Positions 16,967 through 25,502 of a stretch of 35,951 bases of DNA are shown here, in pieces; the stretch's first letter is position 1, and each line of letters starts with the position of its first letter. The translations under genes and the position numbers were made by a program. The notes under the pieces were generated by a model. The model was not told the DNA's origin. It made no database searches and was given only the letters and a program-made list of their open reading frames with translations. Source of the DNA: Bacillota bacterium (GTDB lineage Bacteria > Bacillota > UBA4882 > UBA8346); contig JAAYHS010000031.1 in the NCBI GenBank assembly GCA_012735315.1, positions 1 through 35,951 of the forward strand. Direction: 5' to 3'.

Positions 16967-17749
16967 TTAATTCTCTAACCAAGTAGTATCGATTACTCCT
17001 ACCGCCAAAGTAAGGACCCTGACCGTTAGCGCGCCGGCTCTCAATAACATCCTGGCCACTTCCGAGGCTGTGGCGCCGGTGGTTAAGATATCATCCACCA
17101 CCAAAACGGAGGCGCCGGGTAAGGCCGTGGAGTTAACAACCCGGAAAGCATCGGCGACATTCGCGAACCGGCCTTCCTTACTCAATGCGTTTTGAGATTC
17201 GGTTAATTTGTCCCTGACTATTATATCGTTTTTTACTCTAATCCCCAAATATCTTTGGAGGGGGTTAGCCAACAATTCCGCTTGATTATATCCTCGAAGC
17301 TCCAGTTTTTGACGATGGATCGGAACAGGAATAATTAAATCACTTTTCCGGTATTCCGGATTGAGCCTGACCCAATCTACCAGCAATTTTCCTAAAGCTT
17401 CGCCCAGTTCGGGACGGTAACGATATTTTAATTCGCTTAAATATTCCCGCAGAGCTCCCTCATATAAACCGACCGCCCTGGCTTCGGAAAAATAATAGCT
17501 GTTTTCTTCGCACTGCCGGCAGATCCCCCGGTCCCCGACTTTTAAGCGAAGCGGTCGTCCGCATACCCGGCAGATCGGAGGAGCAACCAAACCGATTTTT
17601 TGAAAGCATTTTTTCCCGATGCCATGTCCATAACCGGGTTCCTGGCGGCAGACCGGACAGGCCTCCGCCGCGGGATATAAAAGTTCAATAAACCCCGTTC
17701 CGACTTGGCGGAACCAATTCTTCACTTCTACATAATCCATCGACATCAT
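16967..17749 (-). CDS. comFC: ComF family protein (ComFC-like phosphoribosyltransferase fold)
   Basis: The N-terminal zinc finger (CPVC, CRVCGRPL, CRQC) is followed by a phosphoribosyltransferase-type domain with IIPVPIHRQKLELRGYNQ and the PRPP loop VLVVDDILTTGAT. ComFC is needed for natural transformation in Bacillus and Helicobacter and works with the ComFA helicase, which is encoded just upstream. The length is about 260 aa. The start is unclear: a TTG at 17755 and ATGs at 17749, 17746 and 17740 are in frame, none with a clear ribosome site. I use 17749. Confidence 0.9.
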   Translation of the reverse strand: MMSMDYVEVKNWFRQVGTGFIELLYPAAEACPVCRQEPGYGHGIGKKCFQKIGLVAPPICRVCGRPLRLKVGDRGICRQCEENSYYFSEARAVGLYEGALREYLSELKYRYRPELGEALGKLLVDWVRLNPEYRKSDLIIPVPIHRQKLELRGYNQAELLANPLQRYLGIRVKNDIIVRDKLTESQNALSKEGRFANVADAFRVVNSTALPGASVLVVDDILTTGATASEVARMLLRAGALTVRVLTLAVGVIDTTWLEN

Positions 17750-17844
17750 TCCCAAAAAAATTAATAAGACCCTGGACCTAATTTAAAACTTGGTTATTTT
17801 CAAAACCTTGCAAATACTAGGTTTTCTTGATTATTGCAAAATAC

Positions 17845-17862
17845 TGTAACCAAAATGTTACA
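17845..17862. promoter_or_regulatory. Palindrome TGTAAC-N6-GTTACA between comFA and comFC
   Basis: An 18-bp perfect palindrome with 6-base arms sits in the 240-bp gap upstream of comFC. A second perfect hairpin, GTAAATG-N5-CATTTAC, lies at 17895-17913. The first looks like an operator for a dimeric regulator; the second has no T-tract on the transcribed strand. Which protein would bind is unknown. Confidence 0.4.
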
Positions 17863-17989
17863 TACTTTTAACGGGTTATGTTTCAAAAAGAGATGTAAAT
17901 GTTTTTCATTTACTTACAGTTTGCAATGCGCTGGAAAACAACACCCAAGAATATCACCGGATAAATTAAAGACGGGAACCAAAGCCGGG

Positions 17990-19729
17990 TCAATCCAAAT
18001 ATCCCAACCGATACCCTTCTTCGTTCATTTGGGCGATCCAACGGCAACTCTCACGCATCGCTTTGGTAAAAAGCTTCGCGGCGAAAAGCACCCGCGCCGG
18101 CTCGCCTTTTCGACCCGCCCGGCCGGCAATCTGCACCAGAGTACGGAGGTCAAAGATGGTTTCATTTTCCGCCGCCAAAACCAGCACATCAAGGTCGGGA
18201 ATGGTGATCCCCCGCTCTAAAATAGTGGAGGTAATTACAAAATCCATGGCGCCGGTCAATAATCCGGCTTTGGGTAATTCCCGGTCACGGATGCGGGAAT
18301 GAATTACGCATCCTCTAATTCCTTGGGATTGGGCCCATTGAATCAAACCCGGCCCAATCTGTTCGATTAATTTAATGGTAGGTAAGAATATTAGCGCTTT
18401 GCGCTGATTTCGTCTAACATCTATTAAAAACTGTTTTACGAGGGGTGGTGGTTCCCAACCGGAACCGGGAATTGCTGGCAGCCGAAGTTCCAGTTTGACT
18501 AATTCCGGCAGAATTAAGGGTTTCCGGTGCGGTCGGGCCGGAATCGTTACCGACGCCAACTTTCCGGATGCCATTTTGGATAACAGAGCATTATCGGGCG
18601 TCGCGGTCATGATTACCAACTTTCCGCCGGGTTTCAGCGCCCTCCGGACCGCGAATTGAAGCATGGCGCTTCCTTGATAGGGATAAGCGTCGCCTTCATC
18701 GAGGATGATCAAGTCGAAACAACGGTAAAACCGCAAACATTGATGGGTAGTGGCGATGGTCAAGGGAGCCGCCGCGCCCCGGTTGCAGCCGCCTCCATAT
18801 AAGGCAACTACCGGTACTTCGGGAAAAGCCCGCTCAAAACGGGGCAAAAGTTCCTGAACCACATCCTTGCGGGGAATGGCCACCAAAATCCGGGCTCCCT
18901 CGGTTAACGCCTTGGCGATAATCCCGAAGCTGACCTCGGTTTTCCCCGCGCCGCAGACCGCCCAGACTAAAAATTCACCCGCTTCTTCCTCCCAAAAACG
19001 GACCAACCTCGCGGCAGCCCTCAACTGCGGCGGAGTAAGTTCGAAATCCAACACCGGCTTAATCTCGGTCCCGTTCCCCCGGCGGCTCCCGCCGGGCGCC
19101 GAGTATAACGGAATGCAGCTTTTAGCCAAACCCATGCTTTGACAATTGGCGCAGGTTAAACAGTGTGAATTGCCGCAGAAGAAACAATCGTCCTCGTATA
19201 TTTGCTTGCTTGAACCGCATCGCCGACAGTAAGGCAATCCGATCCGGTCGAGGGAAACCGCCGCTTCCCGACGCACCTTTCCTTCAAGATATGCATATTG
19301 CAGCCAGTCTTCCGGATCCCAGGGCGGGTTTTGTCCCGAATCTCTTAATAATTCCGGAATCTCGGTCAATAACAAACAACGTCCCTCGAAAAAAGGTTCC
19401 AAGGAGGGAGGTTCAAAAAAGTGATCCGGAGCGAGAGCGCTAATCGGAAGTGAATCGAGGGTGAAACGGACTCCTTGAGAAAGCTCCTTTAGTAAGGGGA
19501 CGGCGAGTTTTTGGAAGCGCCGCACCAGCTTGTCTTGGGGTGTCGGAGTAAGAGTTCGCAAGACTTTTTCCACGATCCATAACGGTTGCGGCGGCCGAAT
19601 CATTTGGAAAGAGTCAAAACCTTGTTGCTGCAGAAAAAAGGCGTCAATCCGGGGATTAGCGGTTAAATCCAGCTTAAAGCGGTCTTCGGGTCCGGTCGCC
19701 AAGTATATGAAATATTTGGGGGAAAGCAT
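17990..19729 (-). CDS. comFA: ComFA-like DNA helicase/translocase
   Basis: This 579-aa SF2 ATPase, by homology, powers import of single-stranded DNA during transformation. A Cys-rich zinc motif lies at 168-196 (CRRCG, CFFCG, CLTCANC). The motor has Walker A VCGAGKTEV at 258-266, DEGD at 344-347, TATPD at 375-379, and a late QIAGRAGRKG motif VI. ComFA normally has DEAD at Walker B; here it is DEGD. The first 150 residues are variable, as in other ComFA proteins. The ATG at 19729 lies 3 bp after the recD2 stop, and GGGTG at the recD2 end serves as the ribosome site. Confidence 0.88.
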   Translation of the reverse strand: MLSPKYFIYLATGPEDRFKLDLTANPRIDAFFLQQQGFDSFQMIRPPQPLWIVEKVLRTLTPTPQDKLVRRFQKLAVPLLKELSQGVRFTLDSLPISALAPDHFFEPPSLEPFFEGRCLLLTEIPELLRDSGQNPPWDPEDWLQYAYLEGKVRREAAVSLDRIGLPYCRRCGSSKQIYEDDCFFCGNSHCLTCANCQSMGLAKSCIPLYSAPGGSRRGNGTEIKPVLDFELTPPQLRAAARLVRFWEEEAGEFLVWAVCGAGKTEVSFGIIAKALTEGARILVAIPRKDVVQELLPRFERAFPEVPVVALYGGGCNRGAAAPLTIATTHQCLRFYRCFDLIILDEGDAYPYQGSAMLQFAVRRALKPGGKLVIMTATPDNALLSKMASGKLASVTIPARPHRKPLILPELVKLELRLPAIPGSGWEPPPLVKQFLIDVRRNQRKALIFLPTIKLIEQIGPGLIQWAQSQGIRGCVIHSRIRDRELPKAGLLTGAMDFVITSTILERGITIPDLDVLVLAAENETIFDLRTLVQIAGRAGRKGEPARVLFAAKLFTKAMRESCRWIAQMNEEGYRLGYLD

Positions 19730-19732
19730 AAT

Positions 19733-21916
19733 TCACCCGCTTTCGCCAAGCGCCGCCCTGATTCTTTGTTGCAAAAACGAATGCCGTTCCTCGATCCGAT
19801 TGTTTTTTACCGCGATAGCGACTGCTTTTTTGGTTCCGATGATTACCACCATTTGCTTAGCCCTAGTTACGGCGGTATAGAGCAGGTTCCGTTGCAACAT
19901 CAGAAAATGCTGGGTGGTTACCGGCATGATCACTACCGGATATTCGTTTCCCTGGCTTTTATGCACCGAAATGGCGTAGGCCAGAACCAATTGTTCCAGT
20001 TCTTCGGCTTCATATTCAACGATCCGTTCGGCGTCCACATCCGGGTAGGCCACGCATAAAACCCGTTCCTCAGCGTCAATCTCCCGGACTCTCCCGATGT
20101 CACCGTTAAAGACCATCTTCTGATAGTCGTTTTTAAGCTGCATCACCTTGTCGCCGACGCGAAATACCACCGAACCGCTCCGTAGTTCGGCTTTACCGGC
20201 TTGGGGTGGATTCAAGGCGTTTTGAAGCGTGAGATTGAGATTTTCCACTCCGGTGATAGTCCGGCGCATTGGGGTTAAAACCTGAATATCCTCCAGAGGG
20301 TCACACCGTAAATAACTGGAAATCCTATTTTTAACGAGATCGGTGATGGTTTCGACGATCTGTTCCGGTTCTTGCTTGGCAATAAAGAAAAAATCCCGGG
20401 ATGTCGAAAGCATGGGGAATTCACCCCGATTGATTTTATGGGCGTTGGATACGATCAGACTGGCTTCGGCTTGACGAAAAATAACGTTTAAACGGACCGT
20501 GGGAATTCTTTGGGAGCCAATCAAATCGCGCAACACCGAACCGGGGCCGACCGACGGCAACTGATCCACATCTCCGACCATTATCAATCTAGTCCCGGGA
20601 GTGATCGCTTTCAATAAATTATAAAAAAGCAGCAAGTCGACCATGGAAAACTCATCGACGATCAAAACATCGGTCTCCAGCGGCTCCCGTTCATTATATT
20701 GAAATCTGCTTCCGTTCTTGGACTCGCTTCCATATCCCAATAGCCGATGGATGGTTTTAGCTTCTTGTCCGGTAGTTTCCGCTAGGCGCTTGGCGGCGCG
20801 CCCCGTCGGCGCCGCGAGCAGCACCCGCATTCCGGCTTGTTTGAAAAGAGCGATGATCGCTTTCACAATGGTTGTTTTACCGGTGCCCGGCCCCCCGGTA
20901 ATGACCATCATTCCGTATTTTACGGAATTAAGCGCCGCTTCTTTCTGTTTCGGCGCGAGGACGATTTTATTTTGAACCGCGAAATCCGCCAATACCGCCT
21001 CCGGTTCGATCTCCACCCGCTTGGGTTCCGCGCCTAATAAAGCGCTGATCTTTTCGGCCGCGCCGACTTCACTATGGTAAAAAGGGGCTAAATACAGCGC
21101 TGAAAACTCGGGGGTGGTTTCCCGGAAGATCTCTTTTTGAAGGATTAATTCTTCGATTTCAGCCGCCACTTGCAGTTGATTCACTTCCAATTCCCTGGCG
21201 GCATGCTCCAGAAATTCATTTTCGACGGCGTACACATGGCCTTCACTGCTGACTTCATTTAATAAATACCTGATTCCGGCGCGGATTCGATAAGGCGAAT
21301 CCTTTTCCACACCGAGCTTCGCGGCTATCTGATCGGCTATTTTGAAGCCGATGCCGAAGACATCGTCGGCTAAGCGATAAGGATTTTCGGAAACCACTTT
21401 GACGGCTTCTTCGCCGTAGACCCGGTATATCTTTAAGGCATACGCCGGGCTGATCCCTACCCCTTGTAAAAAAACCATGATCCGCTGCAGGGCGGCGTGT
21501 TCTTCCAGACCGGCCGCGATCTTCATGGCCTTTTTAAGGCTGATTCCCGGAATCTCCGTTAGGCGTTCGGGGGTGTTTTGAATAACCGTTAAAGAATCAA
21601 GGCCGAATTTAGCGACGATTTTTCGGGCGGTAACTGCCCCGACCCCTTTGATTAAACCGCTGGACAAAAAACGTTCGATTCCGATCAAGGTTTGAGGAAT
21701 CCGGCTCTCCCATTCCGTAACCTGAAACTGTTCCCCGTATTCCTTATGCCGGACCCATTCGCCTTTAAAACTAACGGCCGCGCCGGGGTATAAGGGCGGC
21801 AGATTGCCGACTACGGTGACCGTTCTTCCGGAACGCGGCTTTAACTTGGCCACGGTGTAATTGTTATCCTGGTTATAGAAGATGATTTGCTCGACGATGC
21901 CTTCCAAATCGGTCAT
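19733..21916 (-). CDS. recD2: ATP-dependent DNA helicase RecD2
   Basis: This 727-aa SF1B 5'-3' helicase is of the RecD2 (RecD-like, AddAB-independent) type. An N-terminal OB-like part is followed by helix-hairpin-helix repeats (LIKGVGAVTARKIV near 88, EIPGISLKKAMKI near 120). Walker A GGPGTGKT is at 341-348, then VLIVDEFSMVD, GDVDQLPSVGPGSVL and, near the end, AYAISVHKSQGNEY. RecD2 acts in replication-fork repair and mismatch-repair-related pathways in Gram-positive bacteria. Its start overlaps the upstream gene's stop as ATGA, so it is coupled to the Gx-transporter gene. Confidence 0.96.
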   Translation of the reverse strand: MTDLEGIVEQIIFYNQDNNYTVAKLKPRSGRTVTVVGNLPPLYPGAAVSFKGEWVRHKEYGEQFQVTEWESRIPQTLIGIERFLSSGLIKGVGAVTARKIVAKFGLDSLTVIQNTPERLTEIPGISLKKAMKIAAGLEEHAALQRIMVFLQGVGISPAYALKIYRVYGEEAVKVVSENPYRLADDVFGIGFKIADQIAAKLGVEKDSPYRIRAGIRYLLNEVSSEGHVYAVENEFLEHAARELEVNQLQVAAEIEELILQKEIFRETTPEFSALYLAPFYHSEVGAAEKISALLGAEPKRVEIEPEAVLADFAVQNKIVLAPKQKEAALNSVKYGMMVITGGPGTGKTTIVKAIIALFKQAGMRVLLAAPTGRAAKRLAETTGQEAKTIHRLLGYGSESKNGSRFQYNEREPLETDVLIVDEFSMVDLLLFYNLLKAITPGTRLIMVGDVDQLPSVGPGSVLRDLIGSQRIPTVRLNVIFRQAEASLIVSNAHKINRGEFPMLSTSRDFFFIAKQEPEQIVETITDLVKNRISSYLRCDPLEDIQVLTPMRRTITGVENLNLTLQNALNPPQAGKAELRSGSVVFRVGDKVMQLKNDYQKMVFNGDIGRVREIDAEERVLCVAYPDVDAERIVEYEAEELEQLVLAYAISVHKSQGNEYPVVIMPVTTQHFLMLQRNLLYTAVTRAKQMVVIIGTKKAVAIAVKNNRIEERHSFLQQRIRAALGESG

Positions 21917-22443
21917 CTATCCCGCCACTCCCGCGCGATGGTCGGTAAAACCCGTTCCACGATCCATCCGGTGATCATCCCCGCCGGAATCGCCATCAGG
22001 AGAAGCCCCGGCAGGAGCAGATATAAAGCTGAAACTCCCGGAAAAAGACCGGGAATCATCGTTAGCGCCAACAACTGGCCCAGATTATGACCCGAAGCCC
22101 CGATGACGCTTAACCCGATTAGGCTAAGCTTATCGTTCAAAACCAACCGGGCTGTTTCCATTAAAACCAGACTCAAAACCGCCCCGCTCAGACTCAACGG
22201 GAATACCGGGGTGGCCAAAGTCCCGGTTAAAATGCCGAGAATTATAATTCGGAATATCGAAAGAGCCAAGCTGGTTTTGAAACCCTCGAGGAACAAGATG
22301 ATTAAAAAAACGATATTCGCCAATCCGATTCTCGCCCCGGGGATCGGTAAAATAGTCCACGGTAATAGAAGATTCTCCAAGGCGTTTAAGACTATACCCA
22401 AAGCCACCAGGACGCTTAGGATTACCATTTTTTTAGTTGACAT
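21913..22443 (-). CDS. Gx transporter family protein (heptaprenyl diphosphate synthase component I-like)
   Basis: This 176-aa integral membrane protein has about five hydrophobic segments. The family motif PIPGARIGLANIVFLIILFL lies in the second. It is usually annotated as heptaprenyl diphosphate synthase component I (HepT-I) or Gx transporter, and is thought to be a substrate-binding S-component-like transporter; the substrate is not known. The frame is open to 22503, but the ATG at 22443 has AAGGACGG in front and starts right before the first membrane helix. No energy-coupling partner is in the window. Confidence 0.85.
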   Translation of the reverse strand: MSTKKMVILSVLVALGIVLNALENLLLPWTILPIPGARIGLANIVFLIILFLEGFKTSLALSIFRIIILGILTGTLATPVFPLSLSGAVLSLVLMETARLVLNDKLSLIGLSVIGASGHNLGQLLALTMIPGLFPGVSALYLLLPGLLLMAIPAGMITGWIVERVLPTIAREWRDR

Positions 22444-22590
22444 CGATCCGTCCTTGAAATTAAATTCGAAACTGCTTTCTTTCGCAAAAAGCCAAAGTCC
22501 CATATCAAAAGAACCAAACTTAGTCTCTTTAACTTTAACAGTTAAGCTTCGACTCTTTCGATATTCATCTTGGCTGACTTTTGACCAAAA

Positions 22591-23217
22591 TTAGGTGTAA
22601 TAAGCCAAACTCTGCAGTTCTAATGTCACATCGGAGGTATGCAGTTTGACCCCGAAAGGGACCTTAATCGACGCCGGAATAAAGTTTAAAAAGGCTTTAA
22701 CGCCGTTTTTAACGCAGAGATCGACTACTTCTTGGACATTGACCGCAGGGAAGGTCAAGATCATCAATTTGATTTTAAACTCCGCGATCCTTTTCTCCAA
22801 ATCCTCCAAAGGGAAAACTTCAACTTCGGCGATTTTGCGGCCGATTTTTTTCGGATCAGTATCAAAAAGGGCGACTATTTGCAAAGGACGGTGCACGGGA
22901 CTTTTTTGATGATACCGCACCAAAGCCTCGCCCAGGTTACCAACTCCGATCAACCCGACCCTAATCTCCCGGTCCAGTTTTAAAATCCGCCGCAGTTCAT
23001 CGCGGAGAGCCAGTGTTTGATAACCGACCCCTTGTTTACCGAAGACACCGAAATAGGAAAGGTCTTTCCGGACTTGTCCGGCTGAGGTTCCGATTATTTG
23101 CGCCATTTGCTCGGAGGAAATGATCGGCGACTCGTTATGGTCGATGAGTTCCAAGGCCCGCAAATAAAGGGGTAATCTCCGAATAACTACGTCAGGCGCT
23201 TTTCGTTCCCGGTTCAT
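22591..23217 (-). CDS. rex: Redox-sensing transcriptional repressor Rex
   Basis: This 208-aa protein has an N-terminal winged helix (PLYLRALELI through QVRKDLSYFGVFGKQGVGY) and a Rossmann fold with VGLIGVGNLGEAL at 87-99. Rex senses the NADH/NAD+ ratio and represses fermentation and anaerobic respiration genes when NADH is low. A GTG at 23223 is too close to the ribosome site; the ATG at 23217 has AAGGAG at 8-nt spacing, so I use that. No Rex operator could be recognised upstream. Confidence 0.96.
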   Translation of the reverse strand: MNRERKAPDVVIRRLPLYLRALELIDHNESPIISSEQMAQIIGTSAGQVRKDLSYFGVFGKQGVGYQTLALRDELRRILKLDREIRVGLIGVGNLGEALVRYHQKSPVHRPLQIVALFDTDPKKIGRKIAEVEVFPLEDLEKRIAEFKIKLMILTFPAVNVQEVVDLCVKNGVKAFLNFIPASIKVPFGVKLHTSDVTLELQSLAYYT

Positions 23218-23265
23218 CGGCACTCTCCTTGTACAATAGATTTATAATTCATTATGTTTTCGACA

Positions 23266-23287
23266 CTACATTTTGCTTTTCCTCCTT
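23266..23287 (-). promoter_or_regulatory. Start-stop element (ribosome site, ATG, TAG) in the rex leader
   Basis: On the minus strand a perfect AAGGAGG (23287-23281) is followed 9 nt later by ATG (23271-23269) and at once by TAG (23268-23266). No other start downstream in reach gives an ORF. The element ends 48 bp before the rex start. Ribosomes loading here would start and stop immediately. It could be a regulator of rex translation or the remnant of a lost gene. Confidence 0.5.
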
Positions 23288-23362
23288 GAAGTAAAAAAAT
23301 GTAAAGTCACCGCCGCCTCTTCATGGGTCACGGTTCCGGGCGCCGGGTTAAAGGTAGACTAG

Positions 23363-23391
23363 ATTATAGTGTTGCTTCATTTGATTAATAA
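23363..23391 (-). promoter_or_regulatory. Candidate rex promoter
   Basis: On the minus strand a perfect TATAAT (23368-23363) is preceded by 17 bases and a weak -35, TTATTA (23391-23386). If used, the rex leader is about 140 nt and contains the start-stop element. Confidence 0.35.
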
Positions 23392-23521
23392 TATCACTAC
23401 CGTCCGGTTAACGGACTCAACTGATCCGGCCGTGGTGGGTTAGCCAACGGCGGACAGAAGGGCCTCTATTGCCGACGGTCCTTGGTAATGGTATAACTAT
23501 CTTAAAAATATGGTTCAGAAA

Positions 23522-23566
23522 ACGATTACGAGCACCGCTTCGCTGAGCACGAGCACGAGTACGAAT
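23522..23566. repeat. Short ACGAGCACGAG-type word stretch
   Basis: The words GATTACGAGCACC, GAGCACGAGCACGAGTACG and AATACTAATACTC follow each other with a 6-nt period. It is a short, single-arm stretch resembling the other word arrays of this window. Confidence 0.45.
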
Positions 23567-23825
23567 AATACTAATACTCATTTTCATCCTTTAATGTGCC
23601 CCGGCGAGCCGGGGTGGGAGACTTAAATTTATTAAAGATCGCCAAATTGCATCCCAAAGCAAAATATGGTAAGATCGTTTCGGCGGTTGGCTGCTTGGCG
23701 ACGCCTATTTTTGCTTCTCTTGCTCCGCTTCCGTTTCGGAATTAAAAAGGCATCGGGTTTTGATTCGCTTAAAGCTAGCCAATGCCTATTATTGGTTTCA
23801 ACTCTAAATAAGGAGTCCTTGAACG

Positions 23826-24845
23826 GTGCGTAATCATTTTAAAGAGCTCAGCCGGGAATACCCGGAGCGAAAAAGCGGTTCCGTCGCGGCGGCCAAAGTA
23901 GCCCAAGCGATTACTGCCCAGGCGGCGGCATTAAATCTAAAAACCGTTACCGAGAAAATCAAGGTGTTTCATTTTCAAAAGAGCATTCTCGCTTTTTGCT
24001 TGGGGAGCCTGGCGGCGTTCCTGATCGGCCTTTATCTCCCCCTGCCGGGATTAATTCTGGAAACGGCGTTATGGCTCTTACTTTTAGGCGAGGTCAAGCG
24101 CCCGGTTCTGGCCGGCATCAAAACGGAAACGGCCGAAAATTTGGTGGTAGCCATCCCGGCCCGGAGCAAGGAGACCCAAAAGGTGGTTTTGACCGCGGCT
24201 TATGATACGAGCCTCTTTTTATCGGCCCCGTTAGGTCTAAATCCCTATTGGTATTGGGGATTAAGCCTCAGCCTTGGGTTGGTGATTCCAATCTTGCAAT
24301 CGGCCGGTTTCATGCTCGCTTTTGATACGCTAAAGTTTTGGTCGTTAGTCCCCTTAATACTCTTAGCCGTCTTTAGTATCTTGCCGGGAAAAACCGCTTT
24401 CTCGTCCGGATTAAACGGCTGTATCGCCTTATTGGAAACCGCCTCGATTTTACTCAGGTTTCGTCCCAGTATTACCACGGTAATCCTTTATTTCACCGGA
24501 GGGAGCTCTTTAAATTCAGGCGTCCAAAAACTTCCGGCGCTCTTTAAAGGAGAAAACCCGACCTACGGCTTGAATTTGGTTGAACAAAACCGGCCGGAGA
24601 TCGGGATCATCAATCGAGAGGGCTTTCTGCCCCAATCCGGAAGCCTCTTACTCAAAGAGCTCCTCATCGAAGTGGCGGCGGATAAATCAATCCCGGTTAA
24701 ATCTATAATCACTTCTGAAGTTACACCGTCTTATCCTTTATTGAGCCAAAAAGCGAATGCTATTTCATTAGCTGTCCCAGCCGAGGAGACCAACGAAAAT
24801 CTCAGGGAGTTACTGGTCGGGTTCATTCGTAAGATCGAGCATTAA
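23826..24845 (+). CDS. Membrane protein resembling an M28 peptidase that lacks metal ligands
   Basis: This 339-aa protein has two hydrophobic blocks (about 51-88 and 141-187, each long enough for two helices) inserted in what looks like an M28 aminopeptidase-type fold. NLVVAIPARSKETQKVVLTAAYDT matches the family's usual ...VVLGAHYDS region in layout, but the His ligand is replaced (AYDT). SGLNGCIALLETASILL stands where GANDNASGVAALLE is usual, losing Asp-Asn. ILYFTGGSSLNSG stands where FFGAEE is usual, losing the Glu pair. So the zinc and catalytic residues all seem absent. The start is a GTG with AAGGAG 10 nt upstream. Family assignment by pattern only; role unknown. Confidence 0.65.
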   Translation: MRNHFKELSREYPERKSGSVAAAKVAQAITAQAAALNLKTVTEKIKVFHFQKSILAFCLGSLAAFLIGLYLPLPGLILETALWLLLLGEVKRPVLAGIKTETAENLVVAIPARSKETQKVVLTAAYDTSLFLSAPLGLNPYWYWGLSLSLGLVIPILQSAGFMLAFDTLKFWSLVPLILLAVFSILPGKTAFSSGLNGCIALLETASILLRFRPSITTVILYFTGGSSLNSGVQKLPALFKGENPTYGLNLVEQNRPEIGIINREGFLPQSGSLLLKELLIEVAADKSIPVKSIITSEVTPSYPLLSQKANAISLAVPAEETNENLRELLVGFIRKIEH

Positions 24846-24872
24846 GGTTAATAGCTAATAGCCGGTGACGAA

Positions 24873-24957
24873 ATTATTAATGTTTTTAATAATGTTTTTA
24901 AGGAAAGACAAGTTGTCTGAAAAACGGCTGATTTTTTTGGACAATCTTGTTCTTTTT
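24873..24957. terminator. Convergent terminator region
   Basis: Between the plus-strand M28-like gene and the minus-strand chrA genes there are two structures. The first is a perfect AT-only 8-bp hairpin (ATTATTAA, loop, TTAATAAT at 24873-24893) followed by GTTTTTA. The second is an inverted pair (ACAAGTTGTC at 24908-24917, GACAATCTTGT at 24940-24950) followed by TCTTTTTGTC on the plus strand. Together they probably stop transcription from at least the plus strand. Confidence 0.5.
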
Positions 24958-24959
24958 GT

Positions 24960-25502
24960 CTAAGTAAAGATCAAACCCAAGCAGCCTGCAATCGCTAATA
25001 TCAAAATCGGGTGAATTCTTTCATTTAATAGAAGCCATAACGCGACTATACCGACAGCCAACGAGAAGTAATCCGTCAATATTTCCCGTCCTAATAAAAA
25101 GATGGTAATCATGAGCAAACCAACCACTGCCGGTTTAATACCGAGCAATACCGCCTTGGTTGTTGATGAAGCGACAAACCTTTGAATTAATTTGGCCAAA
25201 AGCAGAACAATCATAAATGAAGGCAGAACCACGGCGATGGTAGCTGTCAAGGACCCCCAGAATCCCGCAACCTTATACCCCACATAAGTGGCGGTATTGA
25301 TCGCTACCGGGCCGGGGGTCATCTCCGCAATCGCCACAATCTCTACAAACTGCTGCATATTTAACCATTGATGAATTTTGATTGTCTCTTCCTGAACCAA
25401 GGGAATCATTGCATAACCGCCACCAAAAGAGAATGCGCCAATCCTTAAGAAAGAGAAAAACAAGGATATTAAGTTGATTAATCCATCTCCCATAAGATTC
25501 AT
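24960..25502 (-). CDS. Chromate transporter family protein, second single-domain subunit
   Basis: This 180-aa short-chain CHR protein has the motif FLRIGAFSFGGGYAMIPLVQEE near residue 20 (shown in part) and AEMTPGPVAINTATYVGYKV near 75. It has about six hydrophobic segments. Short-chain CHR proteins come in pairs that form one antiporter. The ATG overlaps the previous gene's stop as ATGA. The true substrate need not be chromate; no ChrB-like regulator is present, and the regulator gene upstream is of another family. Confidence 0.88.
   Translation of the reverse strand: MNLMGDGLINLISLFFSFLRIGAFSFGGGYAMIPLVQEETIKIHQWLNMQQFVEIVAIAEMTPGPVAINTATYVGYKVAGFWGSLTATIAVVLPSFMIVLLLAKLIQRFVASSTTKAVLLGIKPAVVGLLMITIFLLGREILTDYFSLAVGIVALWLLLNERIHPILILAIAGCLGLIFT

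Larger units (their letters stand above)
23218..23825. other. 608-bp gap between divergent rex and the M28-like gene: leaders, hairpins and a word array
   Basis: The gap has no convincing gene. It holds the rex leader with a start-stop element (23266-23287), a GC-rich paired region (23400-23480), an ACGAGCACGAG word stretch (23522-23566), a perfect CCCCGGC-GA-GCCGGGG hairpin at 23600-23615, and two hairpins that would exclude each other just before the M28-like gene (AGGCAT...ATGCCT and CCAAT...ATTGG, about 23748-23795). I could not match any part to a known riboswitch or ncRNA class. Confidence 0.5.

Noticed and set aside
17895-17913. Terminator after comFA
   Set aside because: The hairpin is perfect but is not followed by a T-tract on the minus strand.
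22504-22590. Rex operator in the spacer after rex (TTAACTGTTAAAGTTAA)
   Set aside because: It has partial symmetry but does not fit the TTGTGA- or TTGTTAA-type Rex sites well enough.
23330-23480. Known riboswitch (c-di-GMP, fluoride, THF, cobalamin, T-box) near rex
   Set aside because: I compared the stretch with the core motifs of these classes from memory and found none of them; kept only as an unassigned structured region.
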